Shown piece after piece: positions 8,833 through 17,080 of a stretch of 64,000 nt of DNA. Source of the stretch: Streptomyces albireticuli. Lineage in GTDB: Bacteria; Actinomycetota; Actinomycetes; Streptomycetales; Streptomycetaceae. The position numbers and the translations under genes were made by a program. The notes beneath the pieces were generated by a model. That model searched no databases. It was not told the origin of the DNA and was given only the letters and a program-made list of their open reading frames with translations. The stretch is from the NCBI RefSeq assembly GCF_021228125.1, contig NZ_JAJQQS010000008.1:276843-340842 (forward strand), written 5' to 3'. Position 1 is the stretch's first letter; every line of letters begins with the position of its first letter.

Positions 8833-10428
8833 GTGAGAGCAGCAGCCCTGTACGGAGCCCTCGGATCCCTGGTCCTCACCGCGGTCACCACGGCACCGGC
8901 CGGGGCCCTCGACGGCTCCTCACCACCGGGCGGCACCCGCGCCGAGGCCCGCGGCGTCGTCACCGCCGTCCACCGGGCCGCCGCCCGGGGCATCCGCTTC
9001 GGCGCCTGCCCGGCCGCCGAAGGACTGCCCGCGACCGTCCAGTGCGGCACCGTCTCCGTACCGCTGGACTACGCCAGGCCGCACGGCAAGCACATCGGAC
9101 TCACCGTCAGCCGCGCGCGGGCCACCGGCACCCGCGCCGAACGCCAGGGCGCGCTCGTCTACAACCCCGGCGGCCCGGGCGGCTCCGGGATGTTCTTCCC
9201 GGTGCTCGCCGGCATCGGGCAGTGGCGGGCCACGGGCAGGGCGTACGACTTCGTCGGCTACGCGCCCCGCGGCGTGGGCCGCTCGGCCCCGCTGTCCTGC
9301 GTGGACCCGGCACGCTTCGTCCAAGCCCCCAGCCAGGCGCCGCAACACCCCTCCGAGGCGTACAAGGCCCGCCGCGTCGCCCAGGCGAGGGCGTACGCGC
9401 GGGGATGCGCCCAGCGGGGCGGGCGGGACCTGCGGCACTTCACCAGCCTGAACAACGCCCGCGACCTGGAAGTGCTGCGCGCGGCCCTCGGCCAGAAGCG
9501 CCTCACGTATATGGGCGCGTCCTACGGCACCTACTTCGGTGCCCTCTACGCCACGCTGTTCCCGGGGCACGTGCGCCGGATGGTCTTCGACAGCGTCGTC
9601 AACCCCTCACCCGGCAAGATCTGGTACCGCAGCAACCTCGACCAGTCCGCGGCCTTCGAGGTCCGCTGGGGCGACTGGCGCCGCTGGGTGGCCCGGCACG
9701 ACTCCGTCTACCACCTGGGCCGCACCGCGGAAGGGGTCCGGCACTCCTACGACCGGGCGCGCCGGAAGCTGGCCAGCCGGCCGGTCGGCGGGAAGATCGG
9801 CCCCGGGCAGCTCCAGTCGTCCTTCCTCCAGGTCGGCTACGCGGACAGCGCCTGGGCACGCAGCGCCAACGCCCTCTCCACGTACCTGCGCGGCGACGAC
9901 AGGCCACTGCGCGCGCTCGCCATGCCGGACCCGGCGACGGCCCGCTCCGAGGAGAACTCCAACGCCGTCTACACCGCCGTGGAGTGCAACGACGCCCCCT
10001 GGCCGCGCTCCTGGCGGATCTGGGACCGGGACAACACCCGGCTCGCCCGCCGGGCGCCCTTCGAGACCTGGGAGAACGCCTGGATGAACCTGCCCTGCGC
10101 GTTCTGGAAGGGCCCGCGGCAGCGGCCGGTCGAGGTGGGCGCCTCGGCCCGCGCCCTGCCCCGCACCCTCCTGCTCGCCGCCGAACGGGACGCCGCGACG
10201 CCGTACCCCGGCGCGGTGGAGCTCCACCGCAGGCTCCCCGGCTCGGCGCTGGTCACCGAGCGGGACGCGGGCACCCACGGCATCGCCTTCGGGTCCAACG
10301 CCTGCGTCAACGCCCACACGGAGCGCTATCTGCTGACCGGCGTCCTCCCGGACCGGCACGCCTCCTGCGCGGGACGCGCGGAACCGGCACCCGCGGCGGC
10401 GGTGGCAGCGGCGGCGGTCGGGGCCTGA
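8833..10428 (+). CDS. Secreted alpha/beta-hydrolase, tripeptidyl aminopeptidase type (S33 family)
   Basis: Members of this Streptomyces family release tri- or dipeptides from the N-termini of proteins outside the cell. The sequence begins with a short basic stretch and a hydrophobic run ending TAPAGALDG, a Sec signal peptide. The nucleophile elbow is GASYGTYFGA, the oxyanion region YNPGGPGGSG, the acid AAERDAATPYPG and the catalytic histidine GTHGIAFG. Two starts are possible: ATG 8824, directly abutting the purine-rich AGAAGGG, and GTG 8833, with the proper 8-base spacing and a shorter signal peptide; I prefer GTG 8833. The 187 bases upstream are AT-richer than average and carry its promoter. 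Length (531) matches the family. Confidence 0.88.
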   Translation: MRAAALYGALGSLVLTAVTTAPAGALDGSSPPGGTRAEARGVVTAVHRAAARGIRFGACPAAEGLPATVQCGTVSVPLDYARPHGKHIGLTVSRARATGTRAERQGALVYNPGGPGGSGMFFPVLAGIGQWRATGRAYDFVGYAPRGVGRSAPLSCVDPARFVQAPSQAPQHPSEAYKARRVAQARAYARGCAQRGGRDLRHFTSLNNARDLEVLRAALGQKRLTYMGASYGTYFGALYATLFPGHVRRMVFDSVVNPSPGKIWYRSNLDQSAAFEVRWGDWRRWVARHDSVYHLGRTAEGVRHSYDRARRKLASRPVGGKIGPGQLQSSFLQVGYADSAWARSANALSTYLRGDDRPLRALAMPDPATARSEENSNAVYTAVECNDAPWPRSWRIWDRDNTRLARRAPFETWENAWMNLPCAFWKGPRQRPVEVGASARALPRTLLLAAERDAATPYPGAVELHRRLPGSALVTERDAGTHGIAFGSNACVNAHTERYLLTGVLPDRHASCAGRAEPAPAAAVAAAAVGA

Positions 10429-10460
10429 ACGCCCTCGGCGGAAACCGCCGGGAGTCCGGG

Positions 10461-10585
10461 GGCCGCTGCGCGGGGCTCCGCCCCGGACCCCGGTCCTCAA
10501 TCACCGGACGGGCTGATTTCAGCCCGTCCGGCGATTGAGGACATTCGGGAAGGGGCGGGTAGGGGAAAGAGCCCCCCGCCGTACC
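10461..10585. repeat. Dispersed palindromic intergenic element, near-complete copy
   Basis: Modules in order: GGCCGCTGCGCGGGG, CTCCGCCCCGGACCCCGG, a 46-base stem-loop (10495-10540), TTCGGGAAGGGGCGGG and GTAGGGGAAAG...CCCCGCCGTACCC. The same modules in the same order occur at 41098-41296 and 51081-51190. It fills the gap between the convergent aminopeptidase and hemQ genes. Its last module also occurs alone at 30118-30146. Confidence 0.75.
10495..10540. terminator. Bidirectional stem-loop between convergent genes
   Basis: CCTCAATC-A-CCGGACGGGCTGA / TCAGCCCGTCCGG-C-GATTGAGG folds into a stem of about 21 pairs with one mismatch and a tiny loop. It lies between the stops at 10428 (+) and 10588 (-), so it can end both transcripts. 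Confidence 0.75.
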
Positions 10586-10587
10586 CC

Positions 10588-11304
10588 TTAGGCCAGACCC
10601 GCGACCAGCTCGGCCACGGCCTTACGGCGACCCGTGTAGAACGGCACCTCCTCGCGGACATGCATCCGCGCCTCGGACGCCCGCAGGTGACGCATCAGGT
10701 CCACGATCCGGTAGAGATCGTTCGCCTCGAACGCGAGGATCCACTCGTAGTCGCCCAGCGAGAACGACGCCACGGTGTTGGCGCGCACGTCCGGGTAGCC
10801 GCGCGCCATCTTGCCGTGGTCCGCGAGCATCCGGCGACGGTCCTCGTCCGGCAGCAGGTACCAGTCGTACGAGCGGACGAACGGGTACACGCTGACGTAG
10901 TCGCGCGGCGTCTCGTCGGCGAGGAACGCCGGGATGTGCGACTTGTTGAACTCCGCGGGGCGGTGCAGCGCCATGTTCGACCACACCGGCTCCAGCGCGC
11001 GGCCGAGCGCGGTGCGGCGGAAGAGGTTGTACGCGTCCTGGAGGGCGTCCGAGGTCTCGGAGTGCCACCAGATCATCACGTCGGCGTCGGCCCGCAGGCC
11101 CGAGAGGTCGTACGTGCCGCGCACGGTGACGTCCTTCTCGGCGAGCTGCGCGAACAGCTCCTCGACCTCCTCGGCCCAGCCGGAGCGGTCCGCCGGGAGG
11201 ACGTCGCGGAGCTTGAACACCGACCAGAGGGTGTAACGGATGACCTCGTTGAGGTCCTTGGCCTTCTTGCCGGCGTTCGGGATCTTCTCAGGGGCGTCAG
11301 TCAT
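10588..11304 (-). CDS. hemQ: Coproheme decarboxylase (HemQ, chlorite-dismutase fold)
   Basis: HemQ converts iron-coproporphyrin III (coproheme) to protoheme by two oxidative decarboxylations, the last step of heme synthesis in actinobacteria. The 238-residue sequence shows the family landmarks TYDLSGLRADADVMIWW, the YVSVYPFVRSYDWYLLP segment with the radical-forming tyrosine, HGKMARGYPDVRANTVASF with the proximal histidine region, and the C-terminal FYTGRR. It lies 10 bases downstream of hemY on the same strand, so they are co-transcribed. No chlorite-dismutase-type distal arginine pattern was evident, which fits HemQ rather than a true chlorite dismutase. Confidence 0.95.
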   Translation of the reverse strand: MTDAPEKIPNAGKKAKDLNEVIRYTLWSVFKLRDVLPADRSGWAEEVEELFAQLAEKDVTVRGTYDLSGLRADADVMIWWHSETSDALQDAYNLFRRTALGRALEPVWSNMALHRPAEFNKSHIPAFLADETPRDYVSVYPFVRSYDWYLLPDEDRRRMLADHGKMARGYPDVRANTVASFSLGDYEWILAFEANDLYRIVDLMRHLRASEARMHVREEVPFYTGRRKAVAELVAGLA

Positions 11305-11314
11305 GTCCCTATTG

Positions 11315-12775
11315 TCACTCGCGCGTTCCGGCGCCCGCCGTCAGGGTCGGCAGCGCCGCCATGATCTCGTCGGCGGCCTTGTGCGCACCGGCCACACAGG
11401 CCGGGATGCCCACGCCCTCGTAGGCCGCGCCGCACAGCCGCAGACCGGGCAGCCGGGCCACGTCCGCGTGGATCCGGGCGACACGCTCCAGGTGGCCGAC
11501 CGGGTACTGCGGGAGGCCGTTCCGCCAGCGGGTCACCCGGCTCGCCACCGGGGCCGCCGCGAGGCCCACCGCCGCGCCGAGGTCGGCGAGCGACATCGCC
11601 ACCAGCTCGGCGTCCTCGCGCTCCAGGTCGGCCTCGTCACCGAACCGCCCGATCGAGGTACGCAGGACGAAGAGGTCCGGGTCCGCGTCGGCGTTCCAGC
11701 GCCACTTGTTGCTGGAGAACGTGGACGCCTTGATCTTCCGGCCGTCGACGGGCGGCACGAGGAAGCCGCTGCCGTGCGGCAGCCCCACCACGTCGGAGCG
11801 GCGGAAGGCCATGGTGACGAGCGCCATCGAGGCGTACTCGACCGTGGACAGGCCGTCGACGGCGGCGGGCGCGTGCGGGCGGAGCAGCCGGGCCGCGTCG
11901 TGGGCGGGGGTCGCGACGACGACGGCGTCGGCGGTCAGCGTCTCCGCCGCCGAGCCGCTCCCGGTGCCGTTCCCCGTGCCCAGGACGATCCGCCAGCCGT
12001 CCGCCGTACGCTCGACGCCGGCCACCGGTGTGTGCGTGCGGATCACACCGCCCCGGGCGCGCACCGCGTCCGCGACGGCGAGCGGCAGCCGTCCGACGCC
12101 GCCCTCGACGCCCATGAAGACCGGGCCGGACTGCTGCCGGGCCGCCGCGCGGGCCTGGAGGTCGCGCACGGCCCCGGTCAGCGTGCGGTGCGTCCGCGCG
12201 GCCTCGAACAGCTGCGGCACGGCCGTCCGCATGGAGATGCGGTACGCGTCACCCGCGTACACGCCGCCCAGCAGCGGCTCCACGAGCCGGTCCACGACCT
12301 CGCGGCCCATCCGCTCGGCGACGTACGCGCCGATGGCGACGTCCTCGCCGAGCTCGGTGCGCGGCAGCTCCGCGTCCCGCGAGATCCGGGCGAGTCCTTC
12401 GGGCGAGAGCACCCCGGAGGCGGCGAGCGGCCCGAGGTCACCGGGCACGCCCATCATGTGGCCCTGGGGCAGCGGCCGGAGCTCGCCGCGCGTCCACAGC
12501 AGCGCGGTGGCGGCGGGCGCCTGGAGCCGGTCGGCGAGCCCGACCGCGCGGGCCAGGCCCACCGCCTCCGGCCTGCGGGCCAGCATGGACTCGGCGCCCA
12601 GGTCGACGGGGACCCCGGCGATCTCACCGGCGAGCAGCTTGCCGCCGACCCGCCCGGAGCCTTCCAGGAGGGTGACGCGCGTGCCCCCCTCCGCCAGCCG
12701 GTGGGCCGCCGCCAGCCCGGAGATCCCGCCGCCGACGACGACCACATGGTGCCTGGGAGTGTCCGTTGCGCTCAT
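11315..12775 (-). CDS. hemY: Coproporphyrinogen III / protoporphyrinogen oxidase (HemY/CgoX)
   Basis: This FAD enzyme oxidises coproporphyrinogen III to coproporphyrin III using oxygen. The N-terminus is a dinucleotide fold, HHVVVVGGGISGLAAAHRLAEGG, followed by LLEGSGRVGGKL. The C-terminus has the family's GLRLCGAAYEGVGIPACVAGAHKAA, which contacts FAD. Length 486 is normal. It is the first gene of a hemY-hemQ unit with a 10-base gap, which in Gram-positive bacteria points to the coproporphyrin-dependent branch, so coproporphyrinogen is the probable substrate. The ferrochelatase is not in the window. Confidence 0.95.
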   Translation of the reverse strand: MSATDTPRHHVVVVGGGISGLAAAHRLAEGGTRVTLLEGSGRVGGKLLAGEIAGVPVDLGAESMLARRPEAVGLARAVGLADRLQAPAATALLWTRGELRPLPQGHMMGVPGDLGPLAASGVLSPEGLARISRDAELPRTELGEDVAIGAYVAERMGREVVDRLVEPLLGGVYAGDAYRISMRTAVPQLFEAARTHRTLTGAVRDLQARAAARQQSGPVFMGVEGGVGRLPLAVADAVRARGGVIRTHTPVAGVERTADGWRIVLGTGNGTGSGSAAETLTADAVVVATPAHDAARLLRPHAPAAVDGLSTVEYASMALVTMAFRRSDVVGLPHGSGFLVPPVDGRKIKASTFSSNKWRWNADADPDLFVLRTSIGRFGDEADLEREDAELVAMSLADLGAAVGLAAAPVASRVTRWRNGLPQYPVGHLERVARIHADVARLPGLRLCGAAYEGVGIPACVAGAHKAADEIMAALPTLTAGAGTRE

Positions 12776-12817
12776 GGGACCACTCTCTCAAACGCCCCGG
12801 TGGCACCGGCCGGGCGG

Positions 12818-14647
12818 TCAGCCGGTGCCGAGGGCGCGGTGCGCCGAGGCCGTACGGAGGTCGGCCTCGACCCGGGCGGCGGTCTCGCGCAGGGCGGGCA
12901 GGAAGTCCCGCACGGTGTCCCGGGCGCCGCCGCGTCCGGCGTGGGTGGCGACGTTGAGCGCGGCGACGACGCGGCCGCCGCCGTCCCGGACGGGCACCGC
13001 GAGCGAGCGCAGGCCCTCCTCCAGCTCCTGGTCGACGAGCGCGTACCCGTCCCCGGCCACCCGGTCCAGGAGACCGGCCAGCTCGGCGGGCGAGGTGACG
13101 GTGCGCCGGGTGGGCGCCCGCGTCACGGCCTCGCCGGCCAGCCATGTCGCGCGGGCCCGCGCGTCCAGCCCGGCGAGCAGCACCCGGCCCATGGAGGTGG
13201 CGTGGGCCGGGAAGCGCGTACCGACGGTGATGTCGACGCTCATGATGCGGACGGTGGGGACCCGGGCGACGTAACGGATGTCCGCGCCGTCGAGGACGGC
13301 CACGGACGCCGACTCGCCGACCCGGCCCACGAGCGCGCGCAGATGAGGTACGGCGAGGTCGGCGAAGGTCAGCTCGCCGAGCGGGGCGTGGCCCAGCTCC
13401 AGGACCCGGGGCAGCGGCCGGAAACGGCCGCCGTCGGCGGCGACATAGCCGAGGTGGGCGAGGGTGAGCAGGGCACGGCGCGCGGTGGCCCGCGCGAGGC
13501 CGGCCGCCGCCGCGAGCTCGGACAGCGTCGCCCCCCGGCCGGGCGCGGCGGCCCCACCGAACGCCCGCAGGACGGCGAGCCCCCGGACGAGGGACCGGAG
13601 GGGAGGGACGGGCGCTTCGGCGGGCCCTTCGACAGGGGAGGGGCCGGGGGCGGCCCCGGGCCGGTCCGGTGCGTGGCCGTGGACGGCGGATCCCCCGGCG
13701 GGGCTGTCCTCGTGGGTGTGCGAGGCGGGGGTCGTGCCGGGGGCGGTCCGGGGGTGGCGTGGTGTGCCGTCGGGGGCGGCGGCCGGGCCGTTCTCGTCGC
13801 CGTCCGAGGCGGGGGCAGTGCCGGGGCCGGTCCGGGGGAGGTCCGGCGCGGGGCTGAGGGCGGTCGCCGGGCCGTCGTACGGCATGCCGTACGACGCCGG
13901 GGCCGCGCCGCCGCCCTCCGCACCGGGGGCCCCGCCCGTCCCGGCGTCCGCCAGCGCCGCCTCCATCGCCGGGACGGCGGCCCGCAGCGCGGTCAGGGTC
14001 TCCTGCCGCAGGCCGTCCGCCGAGTGCCGGCTGGTGTGGCTGGTGACGGTCACGGCGCACGCGGTCCGTCCGGCGGGGTCGCGGACCGGGACGGCCACCG
14101 CCACCAGACCGGGTTCGAGGAGCTGGTCGTCCACGGCCCAGTCCGGCGGCGCGGCGGCGAACAGCGCGCCGGGGGCGCAGCGGCCGGCGGGCAGCAGATC
14201 GCCGATGCGGAGTCCGGCCCGGAAGCCCGCGGCGGCCGCCCGGGGGCGGGCGGCCTGGGTGACGATCCGGACGCCGTCCGCGTCGGGCACTGCCACCGAG
14301 ACGGACGCGTCGAGCGCGGCGGCCAGCCTCGCCACGTGCGGGCCGAGCGCGGCGGGCACCCCGCTCGCCGTCAGGTAGGCGTTGCCGAGCTCCATCAGGC
14401 CCACGGCCAGGACGACTTCACGGCCGTCGGCGCGGACGTACCCGAGGTGCCCGAGCGTGGTGAGCACCCGGTCGACGACGGAACGGGCGAGCCCGGTGGC
14501 GCGGGCGAGGTCCGCGGGGCGGACGCGCGCCCCGGCCTCGTGGCCGGCGAGGGCGCGCAGCACGGCGAGGCCCCTCACCAGCGGGCCCACGAGCGCCGCC
14601 TCCTCAGCCCTGTTGACAGCGGTTGGCGGCACGCCGAGACTCGTCAC
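12818..14647 (-). CDS. Double-length IclR-family regulator with two complete HTH-effector units
   Basis: The 609-residue product contains two IclR proteins in tandem. Unit 1 (about 15-240) has a winged helix (LVRGLAVLRALAG to TTLGHLGYVRADG) and an effector domain (VSVAVPDADGVRIV). A Pro/Gly/Thr-rich linker of roughly 110 residues follows. Unit 2 (about 350-600) repeats the order (LVRGLAVLRAFGG, LTLAHLGYVAADG, SVAVLDGADIRYVARV, GYALVDQELEEGLRSLAVPV). Single-unit relatives such as PcaR, PcaU and PobR control protocatechuate and 4-hydroxybenzoate catabolism. It is divergent from pcaF with pcaHG-pobA further on, so it very likely controls them. The GTG at 14647 starts just before the first unit. 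Half-sites in the divergent promoter are listed separately. Confidence 0.85.
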   Translation of the reverse strand: MTSLGVPPTAVNRAEEAALVGPLVRGLAVLRALAGHEAGARVRPADLARATGLARSVVDRVLTTLGHLGYVRADGREVVLAVGLMELGNAYLTASGVPAALGPHVARLAAALDASVSVAVPDADGVRIVTQAARPRAAAAGFRAGLRIGDLLPAGRCAPGALFAAAPPDWAVDDQLLEPGLVAVAVPVRDPAGRTACAVTVTSHTSRHSADGLRQETLTALRAAVPAMEAALADAGTGGAPGAEGGGAAPASYGMPYDGPATALSPAPDLPRTGPGTAPASDGDENGPAAAPDGTPRHPRTAPGTTPASHTHEDSPAGGSAVHGHAPDRPGAAPGPSPVEGPAEAPVPPLRSLVRGLAVLRAFGGAAAPGRGATLSELAAAAGLARATARRALLTLAHLGYVAADGGRFRPLPRVLELGHAPLGELTFADLAVPHLRALVGRVGESASVAVLDGADIRYVARVPTVRIMSVDITVGTRFPAHATSMGRVLLAGLDARARATWLAGEAVTRAPTRRTVTSPAELAGLLDRVAGDGYALVDQELEEGLRSLAVPVRDGGGRVVAALNVATHAGRGGARDTVRDFLPALRETAARVEADLRTASAHRALGTG

Positions 14648-14659
14648 GGCACCGATTAT

Positions 14660-14682
14660 GAACGAAAGTTCACTGGGCGAAC
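14660..14682. promoter_or_regulatory. Candidate IclR operator: three GAAC half-sites between the regulator and pcaF
   Basis: GAAC at 14660, its complement GTTC at 14668 and GAAC again at 14679 give one inverted pair and one direct pair. This layout of inverted plus direct half-sites resembles what is known for PcaU/PobR-type operators. It lies 13 bases before the regulator's GTG and about 110 before pcaF. Binding is inferred. Confidence 0.4.
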
Positions 14683-14790
14683 AGCCGTCCGGGGGAGGAG
14701 GATTGCCGCACCACCCGGCGCCGCCGGACCGGCCGCGCCCCGCGCCCTCTCCTCGTCCGTCCTCCTCGCCCGACCGCTCAAGGAGCAGCC

Positions 14791-15984
14791 ATGAACGACC
14801 GCATCCGGGACGTGTACATCGTCGACGCCGTGCGCACCCCGGTCGGCAAGTACGGCGGCGCCCTCGCCTCCGTCCGCCCCGACGACCTCGCGGCGCACGT
14901 GGTGCGCGAAGTGGTCGGCAGGGCGCCCGGCCTCGACCCGGCACGCGTCGACGACGTGGTGTTCGGCAACGCCAACGGCGCCGGCGAGGAGAACCGCAAC
15001 GTCGGCCGCATGGCGGTGCTGCTCGCGGGACTGCCCGTGTCCGTACCGGGCGTGACGGTCAACCGGCTGTGCGCCTCCGGCCTGGAGGCCGTCGTGCACG
15101 CCTACCGCGCCATCGCCCTCGGCGACGCCTCGGTCGTCGTCGCGGGCGGCGTCGAGTCGATGACGCGCGCCCCCTTCGTCCTGCCCAAGTCCGACCGCGC
15201 CTTCCCCGTGGGCCACCAGGAGCTGTATTCCACGACCCTGGGCTGGCGGATGACCAACCCCGGTATGCCCGAGCAGTGGACGGTGCCGCTGGGCGAGGGC
15301 GCCGAACTGATCGCCGACAAGTACGGCATCACCCGCGAGCAGCAGGACGCCTACGCCCTCGCCAGCCACCGGAAGGCCGCGCGGGCCTGGCAGGACGGCG
15401 CGTACGACGCCGAGGTCACACAGCTGCCGGACGCTCCGCTCGCCCGCGACGAGACGATCCGGGACAACACCTCCCTGGAGGCCCTGGCCCGGCTGAAGCC
15501 CGCCTTCCGGAAGACCGGAGGCACGGTCACCGCGGGCAACTCCTCCTCGCTGAACGACGGCGCGGCGGCCCTGCTGCTGTGCGACGAGGAGGGGCTGCGG
15601 GAGACCGGCCGCGAGCCGCTGGCCCGGGTCCGGGCCTCGGCCGTCACCGGCATCGAGCCCGACATGTACGGCCTCGGGCCGGTGGAGGCCGTGCGCCGGG
15701 TCCTCGCCAAGGCGGGCCGCTCGCTCACGGACCTCACCCACTTCGAGCTCAACGAGGCCTACGCCGCACAGGTCCTGGGGTGCCTCGCGGAGTGGCCCGA
15801 ACTCGACCCCGGCATCGTCAACCCGCGCGGCGGCGCGCTCGCGATCGGCCACCCTCTCGGCTGCTCCGGCGCCCGGCTGACGGGGTCGATCGCCCATCAG
15901 CTGGCGGCGGCGGGATCGGGGGTCGGGCTGGCGGCGCTGTGCGTGGGGGTGGGGCAGGGGCAGGCGCTGGTCCTGGAACGCTGA
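14791..15984 (+). CDS. pcaF: Beta-ketoadipyl-CoA thiolase
   Basis: PcaF splits 3-oxoadipyl-CoA into succinyl-CoA and acetyl-CoA, the last step of the beta-ketoadipate pathway. The sequence is close to PcaF rather than to the fatty-acid thiolase at 1696: GNANGAGEENRNVGRMAVLLAGLP, TLGWRMTNPGMPEQW and the cysteine box VNRLCASGLEAV. His and second Cys are in IGHPLGCSGARL and ALCVGVGQG. Length 397 is typical. AAGGAG precedes the ATG by 6 bases. In other Streptomyces pcaF lies with pcaIJ, pcaHG and pcaB; here it stands alone after the regulator and is separated by about 1.1 kb of unrelated DNA from pcaHG. Confidence 0.92.
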   Translation: MNDRIRDVYIVDAVRTPVGKYGGALASVRPDDLAAHVVREVVGRAPGLDPARVDDVVFGNANGAGEENRNVGRMAVLLAGLPVSVPGVTVNRLCASGLEAVVHAYRAIALGDASVVVAGGVESMTRAPFVLPKSDRAFPVGHQELYSTTLGWRMTNPGMPEQWTVPLGEGAELIADKYGITREQQDAYALASHRKAARAWQDGAYDAEVTQLPDAPLARDETIRDNTSLEALARLKPAFRKTGGTVTAGNSSSLNDGAAALLLCDEEGLRETGREPLARVRASAVTGIEPDMYGLGPVEAVRRVLAKAGRSLTDLTHFELNEAYAAQVLGCLAEWPELDPGIVNPRGGALAIGHPLGCSGARLTGSIAHQLAAAGSGVGLAALCVGVGQGQALVLER

Positions 15985-16067
15985 GGCCACGTGACGGCGG
16001 TTCCGACTGCTCAGTGGTGGCCAGGGGCTCCTAGCCGGAACGGAGGGCTGTGTCCGCCCCGTGGCAC

Positions 16068-16073
16068 TAGGCT
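16068..16073 (+). promoter_or_regulatory. -10 box of a probable leaderless promoter (orphan gene 16080)
   Basis: TAGGCT ends 6 bases before the ATG at 16080, the spacing expected when transcription starts on the start codon. No ribosome-binding sequence is present. Confidence 0.45.
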
Positions 16074-16079
16074 CCGCCC

Positions 16080-16385
16080 ATGGCCGAGCCTTTCGTCAGT
16101 GCCGATGACCTCGATCATCCGGCGTGCGGTATCTGCCCGTCGAAGCGGCTTCCCCGGTGCGGTTTTGTGGTCTACGACCGACCGACCGGAGATTGCCCAT
16201 TCAACCCGGCGGACGGGTACCGCTACGCGCCGGACGGAACACCGGCTTGCGTTCACTCCCACAAGGTGGGCCTTGAGCCCGACCGGATCGCGCCGCCCCC
16301 GGTCCCGTTGGAGCCGGAGGCGGCGGATCCCATGGCTAAGCGGCGACGCCGAACTGGATGGCTACCCTTTTCCCGCGCTCGGTGA
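16080..16385 (+). CDS. Orphan cysteine-containing small protein in lower-GC insert
   Basis: I do not recognise the 101-residue product. It has an N-terminal half with five cysteines (HPACGICPSK, RCGFVVYDR, GDCPFNP, TPACVHSHK), a Pro-rich spacer and a basic end (MAKRRRRTGWLPFSRAR). The cysteine spacing could bind a metal but matches no pattern I can name. The codon usage is less G/C-biased at third positions than its neighbours, and its 3' end overlaps the convergent frameshifted gene by 50 bases. A leaderless promoter precedes it. The location between pcaF and pcaH suggests acquisition by insertion. Confidence 0.5.
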   Translation: MAEPFVSADDLDHPACGICPSKRLPRCGFVVYDRPTGDCPFNPADGYRYAPDGTPACVHSHKVGLEPDRIAPPPVPLEPEAADPMAKRRRRTGWLPFSRAR

Positions 16386-16775
16386 TGCCGATCCCGGCGT
16401 ACACCTTGTCCAGCACTTTCCGGCGCCGTTCGGTCTCCTCACGGCCGATCCAGAACCGTTCGTTGACCGGCCCGAAAGCCTGCCGGTAACACTGGTGGGT
16501 GTAGTCGCCGTAGTCTCGTCGCCGTCCATGAGGTCGTAGACGGCTGACTTGATGGCCATCGTGCGGATGGTCTCCTTGAACAGCTGCGGGGCGTCTCCTA
16601 CCGCGTCGTAGTCGGGGATGATCGGGTACCCGTAGAAGTCGTCCCAGTCGCTCGAATACTGCGCGCAGGTCCGCCACAGACGCTCGAACTCCTGGTCGGC
16701 CTCCATGGTCGACAGGATTTCGCGGGCCCGCTCCGCCACCCTCTCAGGCGCGGGGCGGGTGAGTGTGGTTGCCAC
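16336..16775 (-). pseudogene. Frameshifted gene of unknown function (about 146 residues if repaired)
   Basis: Two frames each hold half of one plausible protein. From the GTG at 16775 (AAGGAGAG upstream) the first frame gives an acidic helical part (ERAREILSTMEADQEFERLW, then DDFYGYPIIPDYDAVGD) up to YDLMDGDE near 16520. The protein-like continuation is in the next frame: DYGDYTHQCYRQAFGPV, then ERRRKVLDKVYAGIGITERG to a stop at 16336. Adding one base at about 16510-16525 restores a single frame, so a 1-base deletion, a sequencing error or a recoding site is implied. The original frame runs into Ser/Thr/Arg-rich nonsense. G+C is near 60%, below the neighbours. I do not recognise the family. 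Confidence 0.6.
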
Positions 16776-17080
16776 TGCACTCTCCTTCTCGATTGCGAGC
16801 CTTGGTGACCCGCACGGCTGCCTTGTCCTTCCGCTCGTGGCATCCGGGCGGGGGTTCATGCGCAGGCGCCCTCTCGAAGCGGTACGAAGATGTCATCCAC
16901 CCACCTCCCCGAGCCCGTAGCCCCGGCGGTCTCGACCTGAGAGCGCATTCGGCGAGAACGTGGTCCATGCGGGCCCCGCACGGGGTGTCAGCCCCGGTTC
17001 GGGAAGGGCGGGCCGGGGGGGCAGGCCGGCGAACGAGCCCCCGGCGGGTCACCCCGATCGCCGTGGGGTAGGTCACGGCC
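16776..17080. other. 305-base gap before pcaH
   Basis: Holds the ribosome site of the frameshifted gene and the pcaHG-pobA promoter. On the minus strand a 50-codon frame (16744-16896) with an ATG overlaps that gene's start; it is hydrophilic and basic and could be a small upstream peptide, but coding support is weak. A fragment of the dispersed element (CCCGGTTCGGGAAGGGCGGG) lies at about 16985-17010. No clear operator was seen. Confidence 0.4.

Noticed and set aside
11240..14794. Open frame of about 1180 codons on the plus strand opposite hemY and the IclR gene
   Set aside because: Antisense to two well-defined genes, low-complexity translation.
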